A stretch of 64,000 nucleotides of DNA from Paenibacillaceae bacterium (GCA_015057705.1 SVDU01000001.1:1-64000); one strand, 5' to 3'. Positions 42,867-52,585 are shown, counted from the stretch's first letter. Numbers and translations are program-made. The notes: generated from the sequence alone by a model not told the origin.

Positions 42867-44114
42867 TTAAATTTGAAACCGGTCTGACAGATCCATAAAG
42901 AGAGATTCCCTGCCGAAACCACCTGACTTTGATATGATATTGATTCTTTTTCCCTTGTAGAGGACTTCTGAGAGTACAACACCCTGTTCAACCTCATAGA
43001 CAGGTGAAATAACGTTTATGCCAGTCTGTTTTACAAACTGGTATAGAAGATCTCCACCCATGAGAAAAACAGTAGCGTTTACTCCACGATCAATCAGACC
43101 TTCGATCAGCTGTGCCATTACAGCGACCACATTTTCTCTGATCTGTGAAAGTTCAATCCCATTTTCTTTTGCATATGCGTAGGTCTTCTCAGGCTCGTCC
43201 GGTCCGTTAGCATTTAAAATAACCACAGGTGATTCCTCACAGGATTGAAACACATGAGATACCAGGCTGCACGCCGAATCTCCATTTGCCCAGGAAGGAC
43301 TCAGTTTTTCTTCCGGAGTCAGGTGGTAATGAGGAGCCCCCCTTCTTGCAGCATAACTGCATTGGGCCAGAGATACCGGATGAATACTGCCGCATGCGAT
43401 GAGCAAATGAGAAGATATTTCCGGTATTTGAGGTTTGCTCCCGCAAAGTCCTGTCAGCATGGGAAGCAGCGACGCGAATCCCGCACAGCCAGCCAGCAGA
43501 TGTATTTCCCCTTTCTCTTTCAGCTTCTGTGCAATCTGCTCCAGATCCTCTGCTGACTGTGAATCATGAATCAGGATTCCTTCATACTGGCTCCAGTCCT
43601 GCCGGGGATCTTCTATAATGAAAGAAGTGATATCTGTCTGGGACCGGATAATTTGTGTAATGTCAGAGTATAAAACAGGTTCAAAGGGATCTTTTCCAAA
43701 AATGCTTTTATCAATAGGAATGTTATCAGCGTAGTGGATTCCCTTTCTGGTTGTGCGGTTCATCTGGGGATAAGCGGGAATAAAATGGATCCGTTTCTGT
43801 CCGCCAGCTTTTAGTACAGCAGAAAGCTCTGCTCCGATATTTCCACGAAGAACGGAATCCGTTTTTTTATAAATATAAGGAATTCCAGCTATTCGTGCGT
43901 GCTCTGTTATGGAAAACACAGCTTCATAGGCGTCATTCTGGTTTAAGTGACGGGTTTCGGCATCAATCACCAGGACATCAGTTTCAGGGCTGAAATCTGA
44001 CGTATTAAATTTACAATCTAAGGTAACATACGCAGTTGCACCACTTGCTGATAACTGGACACTGGTATCCAGTGCGCCCGTAAAATCATCTGATATTATT
44101 AATAGTTTAATCAT
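42867..44114 (-). CDS. dtnK: DUF1537 four-carbon acid sugar kinase (415 aa)
   Basis: Two-domain ATP-dependent kinase of the DUF1537 family: LLIISDDFTGALDTSVQLS at the start, KKTDSVLRGNIGAEL and RIHFIPAYPQMNRTTRKGIH in the N domain, and FLMGGDLLYQF and SKSGGFGRES in the C domain. Known members phosphorylate D-threonate, D-erythronate or related acids and work with PdxA2. It is the first gene of the operon. Start at 44114 (AAAAGGGA before it) instead of the 30-residue longer frame. Symbol given by analogy; the true substrate is unknown. Confidence 0.85.
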   Translation of the reverse strand: MIKLLIISDDFTGALDTSVQLSASGATAYVTLDCKFNTSDFSPETDVLVIDAETRHLNQNDAYEAVFSITEHARIAGIPYIYKKTDSVLRGNIGAELSAVLKAGGQKRIHFIPAYPQMNRTTRKGIHYADNIPIDKSIFGKDPFEPVLYSDITQIIRSQTDITSFIIEDPRQDWSQYEGILIHDSQSAEDLEQIAQKLKEKGEIHLLAGCAGFASLLPMLTGLCGSKPQIPEISSHLLIACGSIHPVSLAQCSYAARRGAPHYHLTPEEKLSPSWANGDSACSLVSHVFQSCEESPVVILNANGPDEPEKTYAYAKENGIELSQIRENVVAVMAQLIEGLIDRGVNATVFLMGGDLLYQFVKQTGINVISPVYEVEQGVVLSEVLYKGKRINIISKSGGFGRESLFMDLSDRFQI

Positions 44115-44223
44115 GTAATTCCCTTTTCCATCTGCTTTTATCAGGTTTTTATAAACGCCCTTGTATCTTAAAAACATGATACCATACGGGAATAGGTTCA
44201 CCAACCAATTAAATCATTGTTTT

Positions 44224-44356
44224 GGTTCATATATGAAACACATCATAGAAACGGGTTAAAGGTTTTTGTATAATATACACAAATAATTTTTATTGCTTTC
44301 AAAGAAAAGTGAAATATGGTATAATAAAATACGAACCAATTGTTCCAAATATGAAC
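44224..44356. promoter_or_regulatory. Divergent control region with two similar palindromic sites
   Basis: GGTTCATATATGAAAC (44224-44239, inner 12 bp perfectly palindromic) and GTTCCAAATATGAAC (44342-44356) share GTTC-7 nt-GAA(a)C and look like two binding sites for one regulator. They lie between the kinase operon and the divergent P-ATPase gene. A -10 TATAAT at about 44320-44325 with TTTCAA 17 bp upstream can serve the ATPase. No regulator gene is adjacent. Confidence 0.45.
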
Positions 44357-44409
44357 GATTTGAGCGACAACTTGGACATGCCATTCATATTATTTACGGG
44401 AGAAGAACT

Positions 44410-47055
44410 ATGCGAAAAGAATACTTAATGGAATCAACAGATGTTTTAAGCCAGTTGGAGACATCGCTTCATGGACTTTCGGATGCTTCAGTGGAAGAGA
44501 GAAGGTCAAAGTATGGGTTTAACAAACTAAAAGAAGGGAAAAAGGCCAGCCTGATCGAAAAATTTTTAAAAGAACTTGCTAACTTTATGACAATTGTTCT
44601 GATTGTTGCAGCAGTTATTTCGGGAGTAACTTCGATTTATGCAGGGGAAAGCATGATTGATACCCTTATCATTATTTCTGTGGTTATCATCAATGCCGTT
44701 CTTGGTGTTTATCAGCAATCCAAAGCAGAATCTGCAATCGAATCGTTACAGGAGATGGCGGCGGCCACATCAAAGGTAATCCGAAATGACAAGCTTCTCA
44801 TTGTCCGATCCGAAGAACTGGTTCCTGGTGACATTATTCTTTTGGAAGCAGGGGACTCTGTACCTGCAGATTCCAGAGTTTTGGAATCTGCCAGCTTAAA
44901 GGTGGAGGAAGCGGCGCTGACCGGAGAATCCGTATCCGTATCTAAGATTATAGAAGCCGTTTCAGGCAGCTCAGGAGAGGTTGCACTGGCAGACAGAAAG
45001 AACATGGTTTATACCGGTTCTACCATTGTTTATGGAAGAGGTAAGGCTGTTGTATGTTATACTGGCATGGAGACTGAGATCGGTCATATTGCCGATGCAC
45101 TCAACACAGCTAAGGAGGAAGAAACTCCTCTGCAGATTAAATTAGACCAGCTTTCCAAAGTACTGTCCATTATGGTACTTGGAATCTGCGCTCTTATGTT
45201 CGCCATAGATTTAATAAGAATAGGCATATCTGGAGGCGGGATTCATTTAGAGCAGATTATTGATACTTTTATGATTGCGGTTTCTCTGGCAGTAGCTGCT
45301 ATTCCGGAAGGTCTGGCAGCCGTTGTTACCATTCTGCTTTCCATTGGTGTGACTAAGATGTCGAAGAAACATGCCATTATCAGAAAACTGACAGCAGTGG
45401 AAACGCTGGGGTGTACCCAGATCATCTGTTCAGATAAGACAGGAACCTTAACACAAAATAAAATGACGGTTGTGGAACATTCTGCTTCTGATGAAACTCT
45501 TTTGATGACTGCCATGTCGCTGTGCTGTGACGCACAACTGGATACAGACAGTTCACAGGCAGTGGGAGAACCTACGGAATGTGCCCTGGTTAACGATGCA
45601 TTTAAAAATGGTTTGTCAAAGCCGGAGTTATCCAGGATATATGTAAGAATCGGGGAAGCGCCCTTTGATTCTGTCAGAAAAATGATGTCAACGGTTCATA
45701 AAAAAGCAGACGGCACTGTAATACAGTTTACAAAAGGAGCTCCTGATGAGATTTTAAAACGATGCACCAAAATTCATACAGGGGATGGAATTGCAGAAAT
45801 GACGGATCAAATCCGTGAAGCCATATTAAAAGCCAATAAAAGCATGGCAGATAAGGAGCTCAGGGTTTTGTGCGGTTCCATGAGAGAGTGGGACAGCGCT
45901 CCGGCTGCTATGGAACCGGATATTCTGGAAAAGGATCTGGTGTATCTTGGATTGTCCGGAATGATTGATCCGGTTCGCCCGGAAGTAAAAGCAGCCATTA
46001 CAGAGTGCCAGGAAGCAGGTATCCGTCCGATTATGATCACCGGAGACCATAAGGATACCGCAGTTGCCATTGCAAAAGAGCTTGGAATTCTTGAAAATGA
46101 AAGCATGGCGATTACCGGTGCCGAACTTCAGAAGATTTCCGATGAAGAACTGGAAAAGACCATACAGAATTATTCCGTATACGCAAGAGTTCAGCCGGAA
46201 CATAAAGTACGTATTGTTAAGACCTGGAAGAAGCTATCCAAAGTAACAGCCATGACAGGAGACGGAGTGAACGATGCGCCCTCTATTAAAGAGGCGGATA
46301 TCGGCGTGGGAATGGGTATTACCGGAACAGATGTGACTAAGGATGTTGCAGATATGGTGCTTGCTGATGACAATTTTGCAACCATCGTTGCTGCAGTAGC
46401 AGAGGGACGCCGTATTTACGACAATATCCGTAAGGCGATCCAGTTTTTACTTTCCTCAAATCTTGCAGAGGTAATTGCTGTATTTGTAGCCAGTCTTTTA
46501 GGATTTACTATTTTAAAACCGGTGCATTTGTTGTGGATTAACCTGATAACAGACTGTTTCCCTGCTATTGGTCTTGGTATGGAAGCAGAAGAAGGCGATA
46601 TTATGAAGCGAAATCCCAGAAGCCCCAAAGATGGTGTATTTTCCGATGGAATAGGAGCCGAAACAGCATTTCAGGGTTTGGTGATTGCCATACTCACTCT
46701 GGCAGCGTACTTTATCGGACATTATATGGAAAGCGGAGTATGGGAAATTGCGGAGAGTTCCGATGGTATGACGATGGCATTTTTAGCTTTGTCCCTGCTT
46801 GAGATGTTTCATTCCTTTAATATGCGTTCCAGAAAGCATTCCATCTTTCAATTAAAATCGCGGAATAACTTTTTGACTGCATCATTAGCAGTATCCTTCG
46901 TTCTGACAACCGCTGTCATTTATGTTCCGTTTTTACGGGAAGCGTTTTCCTTTGAGCATATTTCATTGGTGGAATATCTGGTGGCGGTATTGATTTCCGT
47001 TTCCATCATTCCAATTGTGGAAATTACCAAACTGTTAAAACATAAAAAGAAATAA
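44410..47055 (+). CDS. Calcium-type P2-ATPase (881 aa)
   Basis: Cation-transporting P-type ATPase of the PMR1/SERCA-like group. Actuator loop LTGESV; phosphorylated D342 in CSDKTGTLTQNKM; PEGL in the fourth membrane helix (AVAAIPEGLAAV); hinge TGDGVNDAPSIKEADIG; ten membrane helices in the usual 2+2+6 layout. The N-terminal STDVLSQLETSLHGLSD segment is typical. It likely exports Ca2+ or Mn2+. An in-frame start lies upstream at 44293, but GGGAGAAG before ATG at 44410 fits better. Confidence 0.92.
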   Translation: MRKEYLMESTDVLSQLETSLHGLSDASVEERRSKYGFNKLKEGKKASLIEKFLKELANFMTIVLIVAAVISGVTSIYAGESMIDTLIIISVVIINAVLGVYQQSKAESAIESLQEMAAATSKVIRNDKLLIVRSEELVPGDIILLEAGDSVPADSRVLESASLKVEEAALTGESVSVSKIIEAVSGSSGEVALADRKNMVYTGSTIVYGRGKAVVCYTGMETEIGHIADALNTAKEEETPLQIKLDQLSKVLSIMVLGICALMFAIDLIRIGISGGGIHLEQIIDTFMIAVSLAVAAIPEGLAAVVTILLSIGVTKMSKKHAIIRKLTAVETLGCTQIICSDKTGTLTQNKMTVVEHSASDETLLMTAMSLCCDAQLDTDSSQAVGEPTECALVNDAFKNGLSKPELSRIYVRIGEAPFDSVRKMMSTVHKKADGTVIQFTKGAPDEILKRCTKIHTGDGIAEMTDQIREAILKANKSMADKELRVLCGSMREWDSAPAAMEPDILEKDLVYLGLSGMIDPVRPEVKAAITECQEAGIRPIMITGDHKDTAVAIAKELGILENESMAITGAELQKISDEELEKTIQNYSVYARVQPEHKVRIVKTWKKLSKVTAMTGDGVNDAPSIKEADIGVGMGITGTDVTKDVADMVLADDNFATIVAAVAEGRRIYDNIRKAIQFLLSSNLAEVIAVFVASLLGFTILKPVHLLWINLITDCFPAIGLGMEAEEGDIMKRNPRSPKDGVFSDGIGAETAFQGLVIAILTLAAYFIGHYMESGVWEIAESSDGMTMAFLALSLLEMFHSFNMRSRKHSIFQLKSRNNFLTASLAVSFVLTTAVIYVPFLREAFSFEHISLVEYLVAVLISVSIIPIVEITKLLKHKKK

Positions 47056-47065
47056 GTCTGATTAT

Positions 47066-47097
47066 GAAAAATACCGTCCAGAGGGGCGGTATTTTTT
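47066..47097 (+). terminator. Terminator of the P-ATPase gene
   Basis: AAAAATACCG pairs with CGGTATTTTTT around a 9-10 nt loop, 11 bp after the stop codon. Confidence 0.85.
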
Positions 47098-47312
47098 GCC
47101 TGCATTGTGCCCGGGGTGGCCATAACTTTGGCTGCGAAATATGAAATTCCTCTGCCACCTTTGCAATATGTTCTGTTCTTGATCTTGCAATTTATATTTA
47201 CTAAATATCAGTCGATAATAGTAATAGAAAAGCTCAATTAATTTCTGCTTCAGGGAATCATTCCAGTGAAAAATAAACTGTTACCGATAACATTGTAAGG
47301 AGGAAAATTTTT

Positions 47313-47669
47313 ATGGAGATAACCGGGTTAAATAAATACTGCCGTACTGACGCAGCATCAAATAATGTGGGAACAAAATATAATGGTGGCAAAGAAATAA
47401 ATATGGCTGAGATATTTAGAAAAGAAGTATTGAATTGGGAGGAAAAAATCAAGAAGAAGATTAATGAGGATTTAGAAAATGACCGTGAAGGCAATAATAA
47501 TATGTCTGAAAAAAAATGGAGTGCTTTCATGAATGGAGTGGATAGAGCGATGAATAAAGATATTAAAGCTGATTATCCCAGACCAAATATGGAAAGTGAA
47601 CGATTTCGTGATGATTCTTTTACGAAATCCCAAATAAGTGCACTTGAATATTTTCAAAAGAATTATTGA
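47313..47669 (+). CDS. Hypothetical protein (118 aa)
   Basis: Strong AAGGAGG site 8-9 nt before ATG supports a real gene. The protein is highly charged, helical and soluble, with an N-terminal stretch rich in Asn and Thr and a central EEKIKKKINEDLENDREG. It has no family likeness that I can name. It stands alone between the P-ATPase and thiT, convergent to the latter. Confidence 0.55.
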   Translation: MEITGLNKYCRTDAASNNVGTKYNGGKEINMAEIFRKEVLNWEEKIKKKINEDLENDREGNNNMSEKKWSAFMNGVDRAMNKDIKADYPRPNMESERFRDDSFTKSQISALEYFQKNY

Positions 47670-47747
47670 AAGGATACTAAACTACTGGGAGTCAGATAAA
47701 CCTTGTATCAGCATCAGAAGCAGGCACTCAGCTGCGCTCTGACAAAT

Positions 47748-47795
47748 AAAATAGTAGCCCAGATAGGATATATCTCCATGCTGGACTACTATCTA
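47748..47795 (-). terminator. Terminator of thiT
   Basis: A stem of ATAGTAGCCCAG against CTGGACTACTAT (one mismatch position) with A/T flanks immediately after the thiT stop codon. Confidence 0.75.
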
Positions 47796-47797
47796 TT

Positions 47798-48469
47798 TTA
47801 ACCGTTTACTGCCTGGCGTTTCATCTGGCTGATGGCTTCGATGACCGGAGGCAGATATAATATTACAATAGTTACAACCATTTCAGGAATAATATAGGTG
47901 GCGTTATATCCAAAGGTATATAAAAGCGGGTTCATGCCTTCCGGCGCATAGGAAGCAAAGAATATGTAACCGGAAATAACATGGCATAAATATCTACCTA
48001 AAACACCTGTGATATATCCTGGAATCAGTCCGTATTTTCTGTTATGAAACAATCCGGAAAGACCCAGGCATCCAAATGCAATCGGATAGTCCAGGAGAAC
48101 CTGAACGGGAGCGTAAATATATGGCCCCATAATAAACTGAAGAATTCCGTATGCCACTCCTGTCATGATTCCGGCTTTAACACCGTAGATATAGCCAATC
48201 AGACAGATAAACAGCATGGAAAACAATGTGATGGAACCTCCGAACGGAAGTGAGGCAAATTTGATGAAGGAAGCCACCATAGCCAGTGCCATCGCACCTG
48301 CGCAGGTTACCATCTGCCGGGTTTTCAGCTGTCTGGTGGGAAGTGTTTTTCCAGTAAGCAGATGAATTCCCAGTAAAATTATTAAAAGTGCTGCAATCAC
48401 CAGCCCGTAACCGGCTGGTTTTAAAAGATATTCTCCGGATTCCTGAGAATAGGTTAGAAAAAATGACAT
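47798..48469 (-). CDS. thiT: Thiamine ECF transporter S component ThiT (223 aa)
   Basis: Small integral membrane protein with about six helices; it binds thiamine and works with a shared ECF energising module encoded elsewhere. The family shows in GAMALAMVASFIKFASLPFG, YGVKAGIMTGVAYGILQFIM and GRYLCHVISGYIFFASYAPE, the last carrying aromatic residues of the binding site. AAGGAGG before the ATG. The TPP riboswitch just upstream independently supports thiamine as substrate. Confidence 0.92.
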   Translation of the reverse strand: MSFFLTYSQESGEYLLKPAGYGLVIAALLIILLGIHLLTGKTLPTRQLKTRQMVTCAGAMALAMVASFIKFASLPFGGSITLFSMLFICLIGYIYGVKAGIMTGVAYGILQFIMGPYIYAPVQVLLDYPIAFGCLGLSGLFHNRKYGLIPGYITGVLGRYLCHVISGYIFFASYAPEGMNPLLYTFGYNATYIIPEMVVTIVILYLPPVIEAISQMKRQAVNG

Positions 48470-48510
48470 AAAAAAACCTCCTTCGTATGCACAGGAGGGG
48501 ACTACTACTA

Positions 48511-48593
48511 TTGCTTCCTTCCGCCGGCATTATCCGGTTCAAGTAGTAAGGGTCAGGTAAATACCATTCTCAGCCTAAGGCTCCCCCAGCGTG
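48511..48593 (-). promoter_or_regulatory. TPP riboswitch (THI element) upstream of thiT
   Basis: Read on the minus strand: GCTGGGGGAGCC, then GGCTGAGAATGG, then ACCCTTACTACTTGAACC and GGATAATGCCGGCGGAAGG. These are the conserved P2/P4 helices and the pyrimidine and pyrophosphate sensor loops of the thiamine pyrophosphate aptamer. High TPP should turn thiT off. The aptamer ends about 40 bp before the start codon, near a segment overlapping the AGGAGG site, so control may be at translation. Confidence 0.93.
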
Positions 48594-48757
48594 TCATAAT
48601 TTTTTCATTTCGGTGTGAGTATAACTGAAATAAAAGGGAATGTCAAGTTATTTAAGCCTGTAAAATAAGTATAAAAAAGTAAATTAAGCACAACCTAGTA
48701 AAGCATTGCATCATTGCATCTTTTCGATTAAAAAATACAGATGCGGAGGTTGTATCT

Positions 48758-49183
48758 ATGACAGGCTTTATCATTGCCCTGATATCAGGAGCGCTAATGA
48801 GCATACAGGGAGTATTAAATACGGGAGTGTCCAAACAGACAAGCATGTGGGTATCCGCAGGCTGGGTTCAGCTGACCGCTTTTTTAACCTGCCTCATTTT
48901 ATGGTATTTTTCAGGGAGGGACCATATTTCAGCCCTTCTTTCGGTTCACCCCAAATACATGCTGATCGGAGGCATTATCGGCGCATTTATTACTTACACA
49001 GTTGTAAAAAGTATGGGGACGTTAGGCCCGGCAAAAGCAGCACTGGTGATAGTATTGTCCCAGATCGTGGTGGCTTATGCAGTGGAGGTATTTGGATTAT
49101 TTGGCGTGGAAAAAGTTGGATTTGAGTGGAAAAAACTGATTGGAGCAGTGGTAGCCATCATAGGCATTATAATCTTTAACTAA
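48758..49183 (+). CDS. DMT-superfamily transporter, YdcZ/DUF606 type (141 aa)
   Basis: Short membrane protein with five helices, half the size of ordinary EamA transporters, as in the DUF606 family. Starts TGFIIALISGALMSIQGVLN and includes GPAKAALVIVLSQIVVAYAV. GCGGAGG precedes the ATG. These act as dimers or pairs; a partner half is not adjacent. Substrate unknown. Confidence 0.85.
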   Translation: MTGFIIALISGALMSIQGVLNTGVSKQTSMWVSAGWVQLTAFLTCLILWYFSGRDHISALLSVHPKYMLIGGIIGAFITYTVVKSMGTLGPAKAALVIVLSQIVVAYAVEVFGLFGVEKVGFEWKKLIGAVVAIIGIIIFN

Positions 49184-49197
49184 TTTGGAAATAGTGC

Positions 49198-49226
49198 TTG
49201 TATTTACTTATTTCTTTAGGTAGAAT
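49198..49226 (+). promoter_or_regulatory. Promoter of comEA and downstream genes
   Basis: TTGTAT (49198-49203), 17-bp spacer and TAGAAT (49221-49226), about 58 bp before the comEA start. Confidence 0.5.
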
Positions 49227-49284
49227 AGGTACAAGGGCTGAGGATGGGATCCTTTTTTGCAAAATTTTGTAAAGGGAGGATTCC

Positions 49285-49908
49285 ATGAACTATCATAGGA
49301 TTAAGATCGCAGCCATAGCTTTCTGCGTAATCATATGCAGTATTTGCTATGGCTTAAACAGAAATCATAAATACCGGGAAGAAGGGTTTGTTTCCATTCA
49401 GGAGACGCCTGCATCGTCACAAGAGGAATCTTTAGCCGGGGATTTAAAAGAAACATCGAAAGAACCGTTACGTATTTGCTATGTACATATATGCGGAGAG
49501 GTGGCTTCTCCAGGCGTCTATGAGTTGGAGGAGGGAAGCCGTATCTTTCAGGCTGTCGCAGTAGCCGGAGGCTTTACAGAGAATGCAGCAGCTGATTCTC
49601 TAAACATGGCGGAACCGGTCAAAGACGGGATGAAGATTAAAGTGCCGGACAAGGAAGAAGCCAAAGTGCTTTTGGATCAGGCATTATCTTCCGGAACAGG
49701 TTCATCAGAAGGCAGACGTAAAGTGAATCTTAACACGGCTGATAAGGGTCAGCTTATGACCTTAAAAGGAGTGGGAGAGGCGAAGGCAGATGACATCATT
49801 CGTTACCGGGAGAGTCACGGTGGATTTCAGAAGATTGAAGACATTATGAAGATATCAGGAATTAAGGAGGCAGCCTTTCAGAAGATAAAAGACGATATCA
49901 CGGTTTAA
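49285..49908 (+). CDS. comEA: Competence DNA-binding protein ComEA (207 aa)
   Basis: Membrane-anchored DNA receptor. N-terminal helix (about residues 7-24), a Ser/Glu-rich linker, an SLBB domain (VHICGEVASPGVYELEEGSR), and a C-terminal helix-hairpin-helix pair (VNLNTADKGQLMTLKGVGEA and GGFQKIEDIMKISGIKEAAF). It binds incoming DNA in transformation. ComEC is not next to it in this window. AGGGAGG precedes the ATG. Confidence 0.92.
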   Translation: MNYHRIKIAAIAFCVIICSICYGLNRNHKYREEGFVSIQETPASSQEESLAGDLKETSKEPLRICYVHICGEVASPGVYELEEGSRIFQAVAVAGGFTENAAADSLNMAEPVKDGMKIKVPDKEEAKVLLDQALSSGTGSSEGRRKVNLNTADKGQLMTLKGVGEAKADDIIRYRESHGGFQKIEDIMKISGIKEAAFQKIKDDITV

Positions 49909-49928
49909 ATAGAAGACAGAGGTGCAAA

Positions 49929-50627
49929 ATGGCAAGTGTTTTAGTAGTAGATGACGAAAAACTGATTGTAAAGGGAATGAGATTCAGTCTGGAGCAGGAC
50001 GGTATGGAAGTGGACTGTGCCTACGACGGTGAGGAAGCCATTAATCTGGCAAAACAGAAGGAATACGATGTAGTGCTTTTGGATGTCATGCTTCCAAAGT
50101 TTGATGGATATGAGGTTTGTCAGGCGATCCGGGAGTTTTCCGAGATGCCCATCATTATGCTGACAGCCAAGGGCAACGATATGGATAAGATTCTAGGGCT
50201 TGAGTATGGAGCTGATGATTACATTACGAAGCCCTTTAATATTCTGGAAGTAAAAGCAAGAATTAAGGCAATTATGCGTAGAAACGCCAAGAAGGGGAGA
50301 CGGGATAAAAAGGAAGACAGCCATCTGGTGACAGCCGGTGATTTAAAACTGGACCGGGATGCCAGAAGGGTCTTTATTGCAGAGAAGGAGATCAATTTAA
50401 CAGCAAAGGAATTCGATCTTCTGGAGCTTTTAACCTGCAATCCCAGCAAGGTTTACAGCAGAGAACAGCTGCTTACTTATGTTTGGGGAAACAAGGCGAT
50501 GGACACAGGTGATGTCCGTACTGTAGATGTTCATGTAAGGCGTCTGAGGGAGAAAATTGAGCCCAGCCCCAGTGATCCCAAATATGTGCATACGAAATGG
50601 GGCGTAGGATACTATTTCCGCGTCTAG
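49929..50627 (+). CDS. OmpR/PhoB-type response regulator (232 aa)
   Basis: Receiver with D9/D10 region (LVVDDEK), phospho-acceptor D52 (VVLLDVMLP) and K101 (YITKPF), then a winged-helix DNA-binding domain (LTAKEFDLLELLTCNPSKVY, VDVHVRRLREKIEP, VWGVGYYFRV-type ending). No histidine kinase is beside it; the following gene is an acyltransferase, so its partner must be elsewhere. It is 20 bp after comEA and probably in the same transcript. Confidence 0.92.
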   Translation: MASVLVVDDEKLIVKGMRFSLEQDGMEVDCAYDGEEAINLAKQKEYDVVLLDVMLPKFDGYEVCQAIREFSEMPIIMLTAKGNDMDKILGLEYGADDYITKPFNILEVKARIKAIMRRNAKKGRRDKKEDSHLVTAGDLKLDRDARRVFIAEKEINLTAKEFDLLELLTCNPSKVYSREQLLTYVWGNKAMDTGDVRTVDVHVRRLREKIEPSPSDPKYVHTKWGVGYYFRV

Positions 50628-50699
50628 TGAAAAAAAGGAGGATTTCTGCCGGGAGACTGGCGAGATCCGCCTTTTCTTAAATTAAGGAGTGCCGAAACG

Positions 50700-52556
50700 A
50701 TGAAGAAAAGCCCGCAGGGTGAACGATGGAGAAAGCTTGACAATACGGCAAAGATTTTTCCTGTCATAGCCGATGAAAATTTAAGCAATGTGTTCCGGAT
50801 CAGTGCCCAGTTAAAAAGTGAAGTGGTACCTGGAACCCTACAGAGAGCCTTAGAGGAAGTTCTGCCACAGTTTGAAGGATTTTCCGTGAAACTGAGGAGA
50901 GGCTTTTTCTGGTATTATTTTGAACACAACAGCCGGATGCCGGTCATTGAACGGGAGACAACCTATCCCTGTAAGTATATTGACCCTCACAGCAACCAGC
51001 TTTTTTTATTCCGGGTCACTTATTTTGGCAGCCGGATCAATCTGGAAGTATTTCATGCTGTTACAGATGGACTGGGTGCTGTTAATTTTTTAAAGGCACT
51101 GGTTTACCGCTATCTGGATCTGGTAAAGGATTCAAGAACTGGTCACAGAGCCCCCCAGAAGATTTCTTCCGATGTTTCCATGAACGTGGAGGACAGTTAC
51201 GTCCGTAACTATAGAAAGATTCGGAAACAGAAATACAGTTCTGCAAAAGCCTATCATATTACCGGGGAGTTGCTCTCTTTGGATGAGGAGAATATACTAC
51301 ACGGATATATCGGTTTAAAAGAGATAAAGGCTGTAAGCAAGGGCTATGGCGTCAGTATTACCCGTTTTTTAACTGCTGCACTGATCTGGTCTATTTATCA
51401 GGAGTATTTAAATAAGAAGCCGTCTGAACAATCCATTGGAATCAGCATTCCCATCAATCTTAGGAATTTTTTCGGTTCTGAGACTATGGCGAATTTTTTT
51501 GCCGTGACTTTAGTGGAATTTCTTTCTTCCGGAGAGAACCATACGTTTGAGGAGATACTGCATGTGGTATGTACCCAGATGGATGAAAAGATTACAAAAG
51601 AGAAGATGGAGGAGACCATTTCCTATAATGTTTCCAGTGAGAAGAAGTGGTATCTGCGCATTACCCCTCTTGTAATAAAATGGCTTGCTTTAAATCTGAT
51701 ATTCTGGAGGAACAATGGGGCATATACCATGACGTTGTCAAACATCGGTCCCATTGAGATGGATGAAGAATACGCAAAAGAGATTGAACGCTTTACCATG
51801 TTGATCGGAGTTTCACGCAGACAGCCTATGAAATGCGGGGTTTGTTCCTATGCTGATGAGGTTATTGTCACCTTCAGTTCTGTTTTTCAGGATACAAGGC
51901 TTGCGGACACGTTTTTTGGTTTTCTAAGGAAAGAAGGGATTCCGGTTGAACTGGAAAGTAATGGGGTGCCGGATCACAGAGATGATAAGGGACAGTATCC
52001 CCAGATCCGCTATGACAAGGAACGGATGAAAAAGATTGCCAATATCTTTTACGGTATCATGATTTTTGCCGCGGTGATACTTGGAATTATTAACTTTGCT
52101 ACCTATTCTGGTTCCATTTGGTCAGTGATCGCAATTGCCTTAATGGCCTATTCCGTCATGACAGTCCGGTATTCCTTTATGCGCCATTCCAATCTGGCAG
52201 GGAAAGTAGTCATGCAGACCATAGCAGCAGAGATGGTATGGGTTGCTATTGATCATGTGACAGGGTACAGCAGCTGGTCTGTGAACTATGGGATACCAAG
52301 TACCATATTATTTGCTGACCTGGCGGTGGTGTTTTTAATCCTTGTTAACCGAATGAACTGGCAAAGCTATTTCATGTATCAGATTGCAGTTACTGTTTTC
52401 AGTTTTATTCCATTGATTCTGTGGGCAGCAGGGCTGATTACCAGACCGATTTTGTCCATTGTGACAGTGGCAGTGACCGTGATAATTCTTGCAGTCACCA
52501 TTGTTTTGGGAGACCGGAGAGTAAAGAATGAGCTGATCAGACGATTTCACATATAG
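50700..52556 (+). CDS. Acyltransferase-like protein with C-terminal membrane domain (618 aa)
   Basis: The N-terminal roughly 430 residues look like the condensation/alcohol acetyltransferase fold, with the catalytic HxxxDG motif in FHAVTDGLGAVNFL at about residues 117-130. The C-terminal part (about 450-610) has four to six membrane helices. This domain pair is annotated as DUF6320-like in Lachnospiraceae. AAGGAG precedes the start codon. The esterase gene follows 29 bp later, so the two probably act on the same ester or lipid. Confidence 0.75.
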   Translation: MKKSPQGERWRKLDNTAKIFPVIADENLSNVFRISAQLKSEVVPGTLQRALEEVLPQFEGFSVKLRRGFFWYYFEHNSRMPVIERETTYPCKYIDPHSNQLFLFRVTYFGSRINLEVFHAVTDGLGAVNFLKALVYRYLDLVKDSRTGHRAPQKISSDVSMNVEDSYVRNYRKIRKQKYSSAKAYHITGELLSLDEENILHGYIGLKEIKAVSKGYGVSITRFLTAALIWSIYQEYLNKKPSEQSIGISIPINLRNFFGSETMANFFAVTLVEFLSSGENHTFEEILHVVCTQMDEKITKEKMEETISYNVSSEKKWYLRITPLVIKWLALNLIFWRNNGAYTMTLSNIGPIEMDEEYAKEIERFTMLIGVSRRQPMKCGVCSYADEVIVTFSSVFQDTRLADTFFGFLRKEGIPVELESNGVPDHRDDKGQYPQIRYDKERMKKIANIFYGIMIFAAVILGIINFATYSGSIWSVIAIALMAYSVMTVRYSFMRHSNLAGKVVMQTIAAEMVWVAIDHVTGYSSWSVNYGIPSTILFADLAVVFLILVNRMNWQSYFMYQIAVTVFSFIPLILWAAGLITRPILSIVTVAVTVIILAVTIVLGDRRVKNELIRRFHI

Positions 52557-52585
52557 AACGTGCCGTCTGGAAAGGAGGTAGACAT

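Noticed and set aside
27909-43556. Many open frames antisense to the hydrogenase and catabolic genes
   Set aside because: They mirror codon bias of real genes with clear families on the other strand and lack ribosome binding sites.
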